NCBI GenBank assembly: GCA_002441265.1
Contig: DJVQ01000001.1
Coordinates: 40,779 to 71,880, forward strand
Origin: Syntrophaceae bacterium UBA6252
Lineage (GTDB): Bacteria; Desulfobacterota; Syntrophia; Syntrophales; UBA6807
DNA length: 31,102 nt
Reading direction: 5' to 3'
Of the stretch, positions 15,240 through 22,374 are shown piece after piece. The notes beneath the pieces were generated by a model. That model was not told where the DNA came from and made no database searches. It saw only the letters and a list, made by a program, of their open reading frames with translations. The stretch's first letter is position 1. The number at the start of each line of letters is the position of its first letter. Made by a program: the position numbers and the translations under genes.

Positions 15240-16457
15240 TCAGGCGACCGCCGTCGCCTGGAGCCGGCCGTTAAGGATCCGCTTCATCTGCCGGAGCGCC
15301 TGCCGGATCCGGTGCTCGTTTTCCACGAGGGCGATCCGGAGATGTCCCTCTCCCTCGGCACCGAAGCCGATCCCCGGGGAAACCACGACTTCGGCCTCCT
15401 CGATGAGACGGATGGAGAACTCCATGGACCCCATCGGGCGGAACGGCTCGGGGATGCGGGTCCACACGAACATGCTGGCCTTCGGTTTCTCCACCGCCCA
15501 TCCCATGGCGTTCAGACCGTCGCAAAGGACATCCCTTCTTCCCTCGTAGACCTTCGCCTGCTCGCCGATGAAATCCCCGCAGTCCCGAAGGGCGATGATC
15601 GAAGCGATCTGGATGGCCTGGAAGAGACCGTAGTCGTAATACCCCTTGATCTTGCCGAGGGCCTCCACGATCTTCGGATTCCCGACGCAGTACCCGACCC
15701 GCCAGCCAGCCATGTTATAGGACTTGGAAAGGGTCCCGAATTCGACGGCCACGTCCTTCGCCCCCGGGACCTGAAGCAGGCTCGGCGCCTCGTACCCGTC
15801 GAAGGTCACCCGGCCGTATGCGAAATCGTGGACGATCACGAAGCGGTGCTTCGACGCCAGCCGGACGGCCTCTTCAAAAAAGGGAAGGGTCACCGTCCTG
15901 GTCGTGGGATTGTGGGGGTAGTTGAGGAAGAGGACCTTCGGGGCGGGTTTCCGCTCCCGGCACAGCGCATCCACCGACCGCAGGAGGGCTTCGTCGTCCC
16001 CCACGGGGACGGAAATCACGGACGCTCCCGCGATGACGGCGGAATACACGTGTATGGGAAAGGCCGGAACGGGGACGATGACCGTGTCTCCCGGCCCGAG
16101 GAGCGCCAGTGAAAGGTGGGAAACCCCTTCCTTGGACCCGATGGTGCAGATGACCTCGCTTTCCGGCCGGAGGGAAACCCCATACTGGTTCTCGTAATAT
16201 CGGGCGATTTCCCTGCGGAGGTTGTAAATGCCCGAAGCGACGGAATACCGGTGGTTCCGGGAATCGCAGACCACCTCGCAGAGTTTCTCCACTACCGGCC
16301 CCGGGGTGGGATCGTTGGGGTTCCCCATGGCGAGATCGATCACGTCGATCCCCTGGCTTCGCTTCTCCTGCTTGATCCGGTTCAGCCTCCCGAAAAGATA
16401 GGGCGGCAGAAGATTCATCCTGTCCGCCAACTGGATAAAATCGCCTGTGTGTTCCAT
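15240..16457 (-). CDS. alaC: PLP-dependent aminotransferase, AlaC-like (probable alanine transaminase)
   Basis: A 405-residue class I/II fold aminotransferase of the AlaC/YfdZ subgroup, which transfers an amino group between glutamate and pyruvate. PLP-binding features are complete: GSKEG (107-111), NYPHNPTTR (179-187), HDFAYG (210-215), the Schiff-base lysine K245 in GTLSKSYNMAGWRVGY, and the substrate-carboxylate arginine in the C-terminal RIALVENEHRIRQAL segment. The ATG at 16457 has gaaggag upstream. The 5' leader encodes a peptide with seven consecutive Ala codons and two tandem terminators, which independently argues that alanine is the product that matters. Related family members use aspartate, LL-diaminopimelate or aromatic keto acids, so a broader range, including arylpyruvates from IOR, is possible but not shown. 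Confidence 0.88.
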   Translation of the reverse strand: MEHTGDFIQLADRMNLLPPYLFGRLNRIKQEKRSQGIDVIDLAMGNPNDPTPGPVVEKLCEVVCDSRNHRYSVASGIYNLRREIARYYENQYGVSLRPESEVICTIGSKEGVSHLSLALLGPGDTVIVPVPAFPIHVYSAVIAGASVISVPVGDDEALLRSVDALCRERKPAPKVLFLNYPHNPTTRTVTLPFFEEAVRLASKHRFVIVHDFAYGRVTFDGYEAPSLLQVPGAKDVAVEFGTLSKSYNMAGWRVGYCVGNPKIVEALGKIKGYYDYGLFQAIQIASIIALRDCGDFIGEQAKVYEGRRDVLCDGLNAMGWAVEKPKASMFVWTRIPEPFRPMGSMEFSIRLIEEAEVVVSPGIGFGAEGEGHLRIALVENEHRIRQALRQMKRILNGRLQATAVA

Positions 16458-16495
16458 GATCCTTACTCCTTCATCGAAAAATCCGTATTTGAAAT

Positions 16496-16528
16496 AAAAA
16501 AAAGCCGGGGACGGCGGCTGTCCCTGGC
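16496..16528 (-). terminator. Second terminator of the Ala attenuator (segments 5:6)
   Basis: On the minus strand gccagggac (16528-16520) pairs with gtccccggc (16512-16504), eight of nine bases, seven-base loop, then eight T (16503-16496). It lies about 40 bases before the aminotransferase ATG. Its left arm is also complementary to the right arm of the first terminator. Confidence 0.85.
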
Positions 16529-16649
16529 CCGCGGGAAAAAAAAGGCCATAGACAGATCCGTTTCCGAACTGCCCATGGCCTGTGATGCTTTTTTATGAAC
16601 GGAAGTTACAGAAAAGCGTCACCCGCCATGGGCCTTCGAGCCATGGCGG
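16504..16649 (-). promoter_or_regulatory. Six-segment relay attenuator upstream of the aminotransferase
   Basis: Reading the minus strand, six segments can pair only with neighbours. 1:2 is ccgccatgg/ccatggcgg (16641-16649 with 16623-16631, nine perfect pairs). 2:3 is gcccatggc/gccatgggc (16625-16633 with 16571-16579), extended inward by GTGA/TCAC and GCTTTT/AAAAGC (16612-16622 with 16582-16592). 3:4 is a 13-bp stem (16569-16581 with 16543-16555). 4:5 joins 16543-16555 to 16518-16530, 12 of 13 bases including two G-U pairs. 5:6 is the second terminator. A ribosome held at the Ala codons covers segment 1, so 2:3 and then 4:5 form and both terminators are lost. Otherwise 3:4 and 5:6 form and transcription stops twice. 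Confidence 0.82.
16536..16581 (-). terminator. First terminator of the Ala attenuator (segments 3:4)
   Basis: aggccatgggcag (16581-16569) pairs with ctgtctatggcct (16555-16543) over all 13 bases with two G-U pairs, 13-base loop, then eight T on the minus strand. It follows the Ala-rich leader peptide and precedes the aminotransferase by about 80 bases. Confidence 0.88.
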
Positions 16650-16692
16650 CCGCTGCTGCCGCTGCCATCAGACGGGTCTTTTCTGCCTGCAT
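16606..16692 (-). CDS. Ala-rich leader peptide of the aminotransferase gene
   Basis: A 28-residue reading frame starts at ATG 16692, about 28 bases after the likely RNA start, with gagga about ten bases upstream, and ends at TAA 16608-16606. Its middle reads LMAAAAAAAMARRP: seven consecutive Ala codons (16665-16645), and 11 of 28 residues are Ala. All four... Ala codon types except GCT appear within the run (GCA, GCG, GCC), so the peptide would sense total alanyl-tRNA rather than one isoacceptor. The run overlaps segment 1 of the attenuator and the stop codon lies in the loop of the 2:3 antiterminator. An internal ATG at codon 9 could also start it. The downstream gene is an AlaC-like aminotransferase, which matches the codon being sensed. 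Confidence 0.85.
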   Translation of the reverse strand: MQAEKTRLMAAAAAAAMARRPMAGDAFL

Positions 16693-16726
16693 TCCCGTTC
16701 GCTTCCTCTACGTTCGTAAATATAGA

Positions 16727-16754
16727 AGTTTACAGGTTACTCCGCCTTTGTCAA
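16727..16754 (-). promoter_or_regulatory. Promoter of the Ala leader/aminotransferase transcript
   Basis: On the minus strand TTGACA (16754-16749) and TAAACT (16732-16727) are 16 bases apart, predicting RNA start near 16720, shortly before the leader peptide. It sits just after the stop codon of the MTH1187 gene, so the aminotransferase has its own promoter. Confidence 0.65.
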
Positions 16755-16768
16755 CCTTTTTTATTTTT

Positions 16769-17062
16769 TTACAGCTTGTCCAGGACCGACCGGACTTTCT
16801 TCTCGATTCTCCCTTCCCCGCCCTTCCGGTAATCGGCGGTGAGGACCATGTACACGCGGTCACAGTCCCGTTCCAGGTCCTCGAAGCAGCGCAGGACCAG
16901 GTCCATGACCTCTTTCGTCCCTCCCTCGATGACCGTGCCCATCGGCCCCAACACGTGGGGCAATCCGCTCTCACGGATCAGCCGGACCACCCGGGCCACG
17001 TAAGGACTCACGCTTTCCCCCTTGTCCAGGGGAAACACGGCAAGGCTCACCATGGTGCTCAT
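16769..17062 (-). CDS. MTH1187 / YkoF-like thiamine-binding family protein
   Basis: A 97-residue single-domain protein of the MTH1187 family: MSTMVSLAVFPLDKGESVSPYVARVV at the start, GTVIEGGTKEVMDLVLRC in the middle, KVRSVLDKL at the end. These ferredoxin-fold proteins form tetramers; some bind thiamine or related ligands, and the physiological role in most anaerobes is not settled. Length is typical. Start ATG 17062 has a gggagg(g) site upstream. The gene is alone: it has its own promoter and is followed by the promoter of the aminotransferase transcript. Thiamine would be relevant to the thiamine-diphosphate enzyme IorA, but no link beyond presence in the window is visible. Confidence 0.88.
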   Translation of the reverse strand: MSTMVSLAVFPLDKGESVSPYVARVVRLIRESGLPHVLGPMGTVIEGGTKEVMDLVLRCFEDLERDCDRVYMVLTADYRKGGEGRIEKKVRSVLDKL

Positions 17063-17092
17063 CGTTCCCTCCCGAATGTATCTTTTGGGGAA

Positions 17093-17121
17093 ATCATAAG
17101 AAATCCCCGGAAGGGAAGCAA
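17093..17121 (-). promoter_or_regulatory. Promoter of the MTH1187 gene
   Basis: On the minus strand TTGCTT (17121-17116) and TATGAT (17098-17093) are 17 bases apart; the ATG follows at 17062. Confidence 0.65.
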
Positions 17122-17207
17122 TCTCTTTTCCGCTGCCGCCGCTCGATGTGCCCGGGGAAGGGCGCCGCCCGCCTTCCGCGGAAGCGGCGCTATTACCGGA
17201 TCCGATA

Positions 17208-17236
17208 TTGTCCGTTCAAAAAAAGAATGCTATTCT
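17208..17236 (+). promoter_or_regulatory. Promoter of rubrerythrin with overlapping palindrome
   Basis: TTGTCC (17208-17213) and TATTCT (17231-17236) are 17 bases apart. The -10 is overlapped by the inverted repeat AGAAT-gct-ATTCT (17224-17236), a possible operator for a peroxide or metal regulator, though too short to assign. Confidence 0.55.
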
Positions 17237-17268
17237 CCGGGTAAAATCACATCGAGAAAGGATCGGCT

Positions 17269-17763
17269 ATGTCGAAAACGGAACAGAATCTCAAGGAAGC
17301 CTTCGCCGGGGAATCACAGGCCAATCGAAAATATCTCGCGTTCGCCAGAAAGGCGGAGCAGGAAGGACACAAGCAGGTGGCAAAACTCTTCCGGGCCGCC
17401 GCCGAGGCGGAGACGGTGCATGCCACGAACCACCTCCGGGAGGCGGGAGGCATCCGTTCCACCAGGGAGAACCTCGCCGAGGCCATCGAGGGGGAATCCT
17501 ATGAGTTCCAGAAGATGTATCCCCCCATGATCGAGGACGCGAAAGCGGAAGCGGCGGCGGGGGCCCTGCGGAGCTTCGAGTACGCCAACGCCGTGGAGAA
17601 GATCCACGCCGCCCTGTACCGGAAGGCCCTCGAGAACCTCGGAAAGAACGAGGAAACGGACTATTACGTCTGCCAGGTCTGCGGCTACACCGCGGAGGGG
17701 GAAGCACCCGACGTCTGCCCCGTCTGCAAGTCCAAAAAACAGGCATTCCGGAAGGTGGAATAG
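17269..17763 (+). CDS. Rubrerythrin
   Basis: A 164-residue rubrerythrin: an N-terminal diiron four-helix domain and a C-terminal rubredoxin-like domain. The diiron part has EAFAGESQANRKY (10-22), AEAETVHATNH (around 46-56) and the second pair EAIEGESYEFQKMYP and FEYANAVEKIHAAL. The rubredoxin part has C135 and C138 (CQVCGY) and C150 and C153 (CPVCK). It acts as an NADH-linked peroxidase through rubredoxin-type donors in anaerobes. Start ATG 17269 has gaaagga upstream and a recognisable promoter. It converges on the unknown membrane-protein genes with a 53-base gap. It is the shorter 'Rbr' type with the rubredoxin domain at the C-terminus, as usual. Confidence 0.95.
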   Translation: MSKTEQNLKEAFAGESQANRKYLAFARKAEQEGHKQVAKLFRAAAEAETVHATNHLREAGGIRSTRENLAEAIEGESYEFQKMYPPMIEDAKAEAAAGALRSFEYANAVEKIHAALYRKALENLGKNEETDYYVCQVCGYTAEGEAPDVCPVCKSKKQAFRKVE

Positions 17764-17816
17764 GGCCGCCCGCCGCAACCTTGACGGCTTCATCAACCTT
17801 CTTTCGACGACGGCGT

Positions 17817-18752
17817 TCAACCGGCCGAGACTTCGGGAAAAAACAGGTTGAATTCCTCCGGGGCCAGGAGCTTCCTGGCCTTCCGGAGGAGCGTTTTCTC
17901 ATCTTCCTCCAGTGCGGCGAAGTATTCCTCCACGGTCATCTCCTCCGCCTCCATTTCCTCCTCGAGGTTCTGCCGCCGCCGAAAATTTTCCTTCAACAGT
18001 CCCGTCAGGGTCCGGACCTTTTCCCGGGAAACCCGCTCGTACAGGTCTTCCTCCGTTTCGATCGGCGGGTCCTGTTCCCGGAGATTCGGAAAGAGGTAAA
18101 AGACCTCCCCCTCCCCGGAGGGTCTCCACAGGCCGTCCCCCACATCGTCCGGGGGATTCTTTTTCAGGGCCGTCAGTTTCCCGTACTGCTCGTCCGTCAG
18201 GATTTCCCGGTACGCCGCGTCGTCCCACGCCAGGAGATCCTTCACCGCCGCCATGGCTTCCTCCCAGTCGATGATGCCGGAAAAATACTCCCGCTGCACC
18301 GTGTCCTGCAGGTAAAGCGCCTGGAGATGGTGGGACAGCATCTTTCTTTTCGCGGTACGGTCCATGTCCCTCCCGAAGGACTTTTCCATGTTGAGGATCC
18401 ACTCGAACCAGCTCCGGTTGCCTCGGAGACTTTCCCCCGTTTCCCCGTCCGGTGAGGCATCGATGTCTCCCACCGCGGACGCCAGGTCCGGGTACGCCGT
18501 CCGGACCGGGACGTGAAAGAACGGGGCCGCCGGACGGGCGTTCCCCGCCTCGGGCGCCCGGGGCCGCGGGCCCGGGACGCATCGCCCGTCGGGAGAGCAT
18601 TCCGGCGGCGCAGCTTCCATGGCACTCTCCTCCACCGCCGGGGCGGGTTTCCGGTCCGCCGGCGGACCGGGGATGAACGCGCCGTGCAGCGCGACCAGGG
18701 CCGTCACGGCAACCATGCCGGCCGGAAGAATCCACTTTCTCAAGTCTGTCAT
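17817..18752 (-). CDS. Membrane-anchored protein of unknown function, paralogue 3 of a tandem family
   Basis: A 311-residue protein with one N-terminal transmembrane helix (WILPAGMVAVTALVALHGAF, about 7-26), a Pro/Ala-rich linker (about 28-75), and a helical charged domain. It aligns by eye with the two upstream genes: YPDLASAV versus YPRLAAVM, LTDEQYGKL versus LTDGEYEKL, GLWRPSGEGEVFYLFPNLREQDPPI versus ALWTPPDS-EVFVLFPQIKEHDPSI, and REKVRTLTGLLK versus REKVDRAVSLYK. It is the most diverged of the three and lacks the WECEGC ending. I chose ATG 18752 with agggggat upstream; a longer frame to 18863 would run through the preceding gene's end. Function is unknown. A periplasmic helper role, for example foldase-like, would fit the anchor-linker-helix layout but is speculation. 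Confidence 0.7.
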   Translation of the reverse strand: MTDLRKWILPAGMVAVTALVALHGAFIPGPPADRKPAPAVEESAMEAAPPECSPDGRCVPGPRPRAPEAGNARPAAPFFHVPVRTAYPDLASAVGDIDASPDGETGESLRGNRSWFEWILNMEKSFGRDMDRTAKRKMLSHHLQALYLQDTVQREYFSGIIDWEEAMAAVKDLLAWDDAAYREILTDEQYGKLTALKKNPPDDVGDGLWRPSGEGEVFYLFPNLREQDPPIETEEDLYERVSREKVRTLTGLLKENFRRRQNLEEEMEAEEMTVEEYFAALEEDEKTLLRKARKLLAPEEFNLFFPEVSAG

Positions 18753-18813
18753 GGCCGTATCCCTCCCCCTGACGCCGGGGCCCCGGCCTTCCCCCCGCCG
18801 CCGGCTCCGGCCG

Positions 18814-19635
18814 CTATTCAACCCCGCATCCCTCGCACTCCCAGAGAAAATACCGGCACTCATCCGCCGTCAGGAGTTCCTTCATCTTCGCTTTGTAAGA
18901 CTTGTGACTTACATTCCCTGACGACACCATCTCCGACATACCGATCTTTCCCACATGAAAATCCCTTTCGGCCATCTGCTGGTCGTACAGCATTTTCTTG
19001 TACAGGCTGACCGCCCGATCCACCTTCTCCCGGGCAATCTTTCCGCACAGATCCTGTTCTGTCACGATCGAGGGATCGTGTTCCTTGATCTGCGGAAACA
19101 GAACGAATACCTCCGCCGAATCGGGCGGCGTCCACAGCGCCTCGATGTTCTCCCGGGCAACCGGATCGTTCTTGCCGTAACCCCAGAGTTTTTCGTATTC
19201 TCCGTCCGTCAGTTCCCGCCGGCAGACCTCGTCGCTCCACTGCGTCAGTTCCGCGCACGCGGCAATCCAGTCATTCCAGGAGATTTCCTCCAGGTTGCAT
19301 TTTTCCACCAGCCTGTCGTGGACATAAAGCATTTGGATGTGCTGCAGTGCGATTCTTTCCATTGTTTCGTCCTTCAGACTTTCTCCGATCCTGTCCTCGA
19401 CAACCAGCATCCAGCTTTGATGAACACTGTTATTCCGCCACGCCTCCAATTCTTTTCCTGTGGGCGGGGCCTCGAAGTCAGCCATGACGGCGGCCAGCCG
19501 GGGGTACCGATCCGCCGCCGTTGCCCGATGGGACCCTGAAAACAGGCACGGATGCTGCCCGTAGAATGCGATGGCGACACACACCATCAGCACGATAACT
19601 GAAGCGATGAGAATGATTCTAAGATACCTTTCCAA
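18814..19635 (-). CDS. Membrane-anchored protein of unknown function, paralogue 2 of a tandem family
   Basis: A 273-residue protein with an N-terminal transmembrane helix (about 6-25), almost no linker, then the shared domain: RYPRLAAVMADFE, WRNNSVHQSWMLVVEDRIGESL, WNDWIAACAELTQWSDEVCRREL, LTDGEYEKLWGYGKNDPVA, EALWTPPDSAEVFVLFPQIK, and the ending LLTADECRYFLWECEGCGVE. LTxxEY occurs twice, once mid-domain and once near the end (LTADEC here), suggesting an internal repeat. A 142-base stretch (19131-19272) is about 97% identical to the same part of the upstream paralogue while flanking parts are more diverged. Its start is 92 bases after the stop of paralogue 1. I do not recognise the family; no enzyme motif is seen. 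Confidence 0.72.
   Translation of the reverse strand: MERYLRIILIASVIVLMVCVAIAFYGQHPCLFSGSHRATAADRYPRLAAVMADFEAPPTGKELEAWRNNSVHQSWMLVVEDRIGESLKDETMERIALQHIQMLYVHDRLVEKCNLEEISWNDWIAACAELTQWSDEVCRRELTDGEYEKLWGYGKNDPVARENIEALWTPPDSAEVFVLFPQIKEHDPSIVTEQDLCGKIAREKVDRAVSLYKKMLYDQQMAERDFHVGKIGMSEMVSSGNVSHKSYKAKMKELLTADECRYFLWECEGCGVE
19131..19272 (-). repeat. Near-identical block shared by two paralogues (copy A)
   Basis: 142 bases that match 20045-20186 with four differences by eye, within otherwise more diverged tandem genes. It encodes the segment around CAELTQWSDEVCRRELTDG to the ALWT motif. Confidence 0.85.
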
Positions 19636-19727
19636 CAGAAGTTTTCCTTTTCCACAGCTTCCCCTTCCCGGGGTGGAACCTTGTTTTCAGGAAAAAAATA
19701 TCCCTGCCGGCGAGTCCGCCACATGGT

Positions 19728-20729
19728 CTAAGGCTCGGGACATCCCTCGCACTCCCAGCGAAAATACCGATACTCATCCGCCGTCAGGAGGGCTTTCATC
19801 TTCGCTTCAAATGCCTTATCGCTTTCTTTTCCCAACCGGCACATCTCATCGTCGTCGATCTCTCCCATTCGATCGGCTTTCTCCTGCATGTGCTGCTCGT
19901 ACAACTTTTTTTTGAACAGGCTCACCGCCTGTTCCACCTTCTCCCGGGGAACCTTCCGGTAAAAATCCTCCTCCGTCACGATCGAGGGGTCGTTCCCCTT
20001 GATCACCGGGAACAGGACGAATACCTCCGACGAATCGGGAGGGGTCCACAGCGCCTCGATGTTCTCCCCGGCAACCGGATCGTTCTTGCCGTAACCCCAG
20101 AGTTTCTTGTATTCTCCGTCCGTCAGTTCCCGCCGGCAGACCTCGTCGCTCCACTGCGTCAGTTCCGCGCACGCGGCGATCCAGTCGCGCCAGGAGACCT
20201 TTTCCGAGGCGTACTTTTCCACCAGCCTGTTGTGGACATAAAGCGTTTGGATGTGCTGGCGGGCAATCCGGTCCATCGCCCCGTTTCCCAGGGTTTCCCC
20301 GATCTTGTCCTCGACATCCAGCATCCAGCCCAGATGAACGTCGTTGTTCCGCCACGCCTCCAGTTCCTTTCCCGCGGGCGACACCTCGAAGTCCGCCATG
20401 ACGGCGGCCAGCCGGGGGTACCGGTCCGCCGCCGTCTCCTCATCTCCAGAACTCCCCCGCGGGCGTTTATCCAGGAACCCATGGGATCCAGCTCCAGGAA
20501 TAATTGGCTTCACCACCCCGGAACCTTCTTTGTCAACGGCTCCAGCGCTTTCGGGAGCGGAGGCATCGATCAGGGCCGAGGCGAACATGTCCTCGATGCT
20601 TTTCCCGGGGCCGGTTCCCTGGTCGAACCAGGAAAGCAGATACCCGGGCTGCCGGTAGAAGGCGGTGCCAATGCACACCGCCAAAATCAAAACAAGAAGC
20701 AAGAGAATCCTTATGACATACTTTTTCAT
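19728..20729 (-). CDS. Membrane-anchored protein of unknown function, paralogue 1 of a tandem family
   Basis: A 333-residue protein with an N-terminal transmembrane helix (about 7-25), a linker of about 70 residues rich in Ser, Gly and Pro, and the same domain as the next gene: RYPRLAAVMADFE, WRNNDVHLGWMLDVEDKIGETL, LTDGEYKKLWGYGKNDPVA, EALWTPPDSSEVFVLFPVIK, ending LLTADEYRYFRWECEGCPEP. The linker is present here and in paralogue 3 but missing in paralogue 2. ATG 20729 has a very strong aggaggt site; an upstream in-frame start at 20750 is less likely. It follows a gene for a small secreted protein by about 180 bases. No known family recognised; the two conserved Cys in the C-terminal WECEGC might form a disulfide. 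Confidence 0.72.
   Translation of the reverse strand: MKKYVIRILLLLVLILAVCIGTAFYRQPGYLLSWFDQGTGPGKSIEDMFASALIDASAPESAGAVDKEGSGVVKPIIPGAGSHGFLDKRPRGSSGDEETAADRYPRLAAVMADFEVSPAGKELEAWRNNDVHLGWMLDVEDKIGETLGNGAMDRIARQHIQTLYVHNRLVEKYASEKVSWRDWIAACAELTQWSDEVCRRELTDGEYKKLWGYGKNDPVAGENIEALWTPPDSSEVFVLFPVIKGNDPSIVTEEDFYRKVPREKVEQAVSLFKKKLYEQHMQEKADRMGEIDDDEMCRLGKESDKAFEAKMKALLTADEYRYFRWECEGCPEP
20045..20186 (-). repeat. Near-identical block shared by two paralogues (copy B)
   Basis: Partner of 19131-19272: four mismatches in 142 bases. The local identity is much higher than in the neighbouring parts of the two genes, which points to gene conversion or a very recent partial exchange. Confidence 0.85.
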
Positions 20730-20906
20730 TGAGGGACCTCCTTTCGACAAGCCTTTTTCCCCCCGGGACGGGCTCCCTCTCCGGCACCTGCCTCAGGACT
20801 GCCATTGGGGCATCTTCAGGAAAGAACCGTTCCGGCTGTGATAAGAACAAAAACCTTCCGCTGCAGAAAATCTCGACACCGGAGCGGTCCCGAAAAGAAG
20901 CTTCTG

Positions 20907-21383
20907 CTACAATTTGCATTCCTTCATGCATTTCTCCCAGCTGTTATCCGTACCGAAAGTCTTGAAGAAAAAACTGGACAGATTGTACCCGCCTGCCATA
21001 TTGACCCTCTTTCCCGTGGTAAGGAGGATCCGGTTCGCCCCCTGGTGGCAGGTGCCGGTCACACCCCATAGGATATTGCATGATGCTCCCGTGGCTGCGC
21101 AGAGGGCCTTCCTTATATCCCCCCATCCCGTCGAGTCGGGAAGTGTCGTGCCGCCCGTAGATCCCCCCTTTTTGGGATTGGCATAGAACATCGTAATCAT
21201 CCCGAAAGGCGTCCGCCGTTTGATTTTCACGTAGACATGCTCCAGTTTGCCGACGAGGGGCAGTGTGTACCAGTCCGTTTTCATCGCCCACATTTCCTCA
21301 TACACGGCCGCCCGGCACTCGCCGCAGGCCCCCAGACCAAACAGCACCAGCACGATGGAAAAAACCAGACGCTTCATCTTCAT
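20907..21383 (-). CDS. Small secreted protein of unknown function with CHQxANR motif
   Basis: A 158-residue protein with a signal peptide (MKMKRLVFSIVLVLFGLGACGECRAA, cleavage likely after RAA near 26, though the Cys at 20 could also suggest a lipobox-like context). The mature part has KTDWYTLPLVGKLEHVYVKI, LCAATGASCNILWGVTGTCHQGANRILLTTG and a C-terminal NSWEKCMKECKL, with several Cys that may form disulfides. The CHQxANR segment, a Cys followed directly by His, resembles small papain-fold-like or transglutaminase-like hypothetical proteins, but I cannot assign a reaction. ATG at 21383 (or 21377) follows aagaaggga. It is the first gene of a minus-strand run with three tandem membrane-anchored paralogues, so it may be their client or partner. 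Confidence 0.65.
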   Translation of the reverse strand: MKMKRLVFSIVLVLFGLGACGECRAAVYEEMWAMKTDWYTLPLVGKLEHVYVKIKRRTPFGMITMFYANPKKGGSTGGTTLPDSTGWGDIRKALCAATGASCNILWGVTGTCHQGANRILLTTGKRVNMAGGYNLSSFFFKTFGTDNSWEKCMKECKL

Positions 21384-21784
21384 TCCCTTCTTCGATCGTG
21401 ATCTTCGTAAATCCGATAACGCGGAAAAACATGGCCCCTCTCCGGCAGTGGCGGGACACCCCCTCCCGTCACTCCTTCGCGACCCTATAATGAGCAAGAT
21501 TTGTGCCTTGATGTAAGGTGCCGTATTGTCTACGGATTATTGAAGCAAGCCCCGGGGGATCCCCCGTGCGTTGCCGGCAGCCGGTTGGCGGTTGGCAGCT
21601 CCGCGGGGGAAAGAACGTTTTCCAGGAAACCCTTGAAAAGGCACGCAGGCTGTTGTAAGGCAAGTCAAGGGGAAAGGCGGCCCGCGGCGGGGCGGGGCAA
21701 AAAAGGAAACAAGGGTTTCCGGGAAGGCCTTTCCTCCGGACGGGACGGTCGAAGATCCGGCATCGCGCACGGCGGAGGACGGTC
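21384..21784. other. Intergenic region, no gene seen
   Basis: About 400 bases between the divergent secreted-protein gene and the transposase remnant. Short frames run through it without ribosome sites. It has a GC-rich stretch around 21650-21720 and no clear promoter pair or terminator. It may include the left part of the decayed insertion sequence, but I could not find matching inverted ends. Confidence 0.4.
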
Positions 21785-22261
21785 ATGCAGGTCCGACATC
21801 CAGACAGGCAGATCCCCCTTTTCAGGACAGGTTTTTTCGAGGCCCTCAATCCCGGCCACGAACTGGTCCGGGCGGCCCGGCGGATCGACTGGAAGGGCCT
21901 CCACCGATCCCTCCTTCCCTGTTACAGCACCATCGGGAGATCGGGAAAGCCGACCCGTCTCATGGCGGGCCTTCACTTCCTGAAGCTCCGCTTCGGCTGC
22001 TCCGACGCCGCCGCCGTGGAGGAACTCCATGAAAACGTCTACTGGCAGTATTTCTGCGGCCTTACCTCCTTCCAGAAGGGCCCCATCCTCGAAGCCTCCG
22101 CCCTGGTCCGTTTCCGGAAACGGCTCGGGGAAAAGAAACTGAAGGAACTCGGGGAGACGTTCGCCGGCGCCTGGGAGGGGCTCCTCCCCCCGGAGAAGAA
22201 ACCGGCGCCCCGGTTCCGCACCCTTCCCTCGTTTCTCCGGAAGCGGAACGCCCCCCTGTGA
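21785..22261 (+). CDS. IS5-family transposase, N-terminal fragment (remnant)
   Basis: A 158-residue frame matching the N-terminal DUF772 domain of IS5/IS1182-type transposases: NPGHELVRAARRIDWKGL, the conserved KPTRLMAGLHFLKLRFGCSD, NVYWQYFCGLTSFQ and LVRFRKRLGEKKLKEL. A complete enzyme has 300-500 residues with a DDE catalytic core; here the frame ends after FLRKRNAPL and no DDE part follows, because the NCS2 permease begins 114 bases later. The fragment therefore cannot transpose by itself. The piece is bordered on the right by an inverted copy of the repeat seen at the left end of the window (22288-22305). It is the only clear sign of past mobile-element activity here. Confidence 0.82.
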   Translation: MQVRHPDRQIPLFRTGFFEALNPGHELVRAARRIDWKGLHRSLLPCYSTIGRSGKPTRLMAGLHFLKLRFGCSDAAAVEELHENVYWQYFCGLTSFQKGPILEASALVRFRKRLGEKKLKELGETFAGAWEGLLPPEKKPAPRFRTLPSFLRKRNAPL

Positions 22262-22287
22262 GGGACCGCCGTTCCGGTGAACCACGT

Positions 22288-22305
22288 TTGACGAAATCGT
22301 AAAAA
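22288..22305. repeat. Inverted copy of the window-end repeat
   Basis: ttgacgaaatcgtaaaaa is the reverse complement of tttttacgatttcgtcaa, 16 of 18 bases like 31-48. It lies just after the transposase remnant. Confidence 0.45.
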
Positions 22306-22318
22306 GAAAAATCAACAC

Positions 22319-22346
22319 TTGCATTTTTCCCGCAATCCTCTACCCT
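22319..22346 (+). promoter_or_regulatory. Candidate promoter of the NCS2-ADH pair
   Basis: TTGCAT (22319-22324) and TACCCT (22341-22346), 16 bases apart, about 29 bases before the start codon. It resembles the promoter proposed before the Trp leader. Confidence 0.4.
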
Positions 22347-22374
22347 GTTTCGGACGGATGCCCCGGAGGAACCC

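Noticed and set aside
17224..17236. AGAAT-gct-ATTCT as a named PerR or Fur box
   Set aside because: The palindrome is too short and differs from either consensus; kept only as a possible operator.
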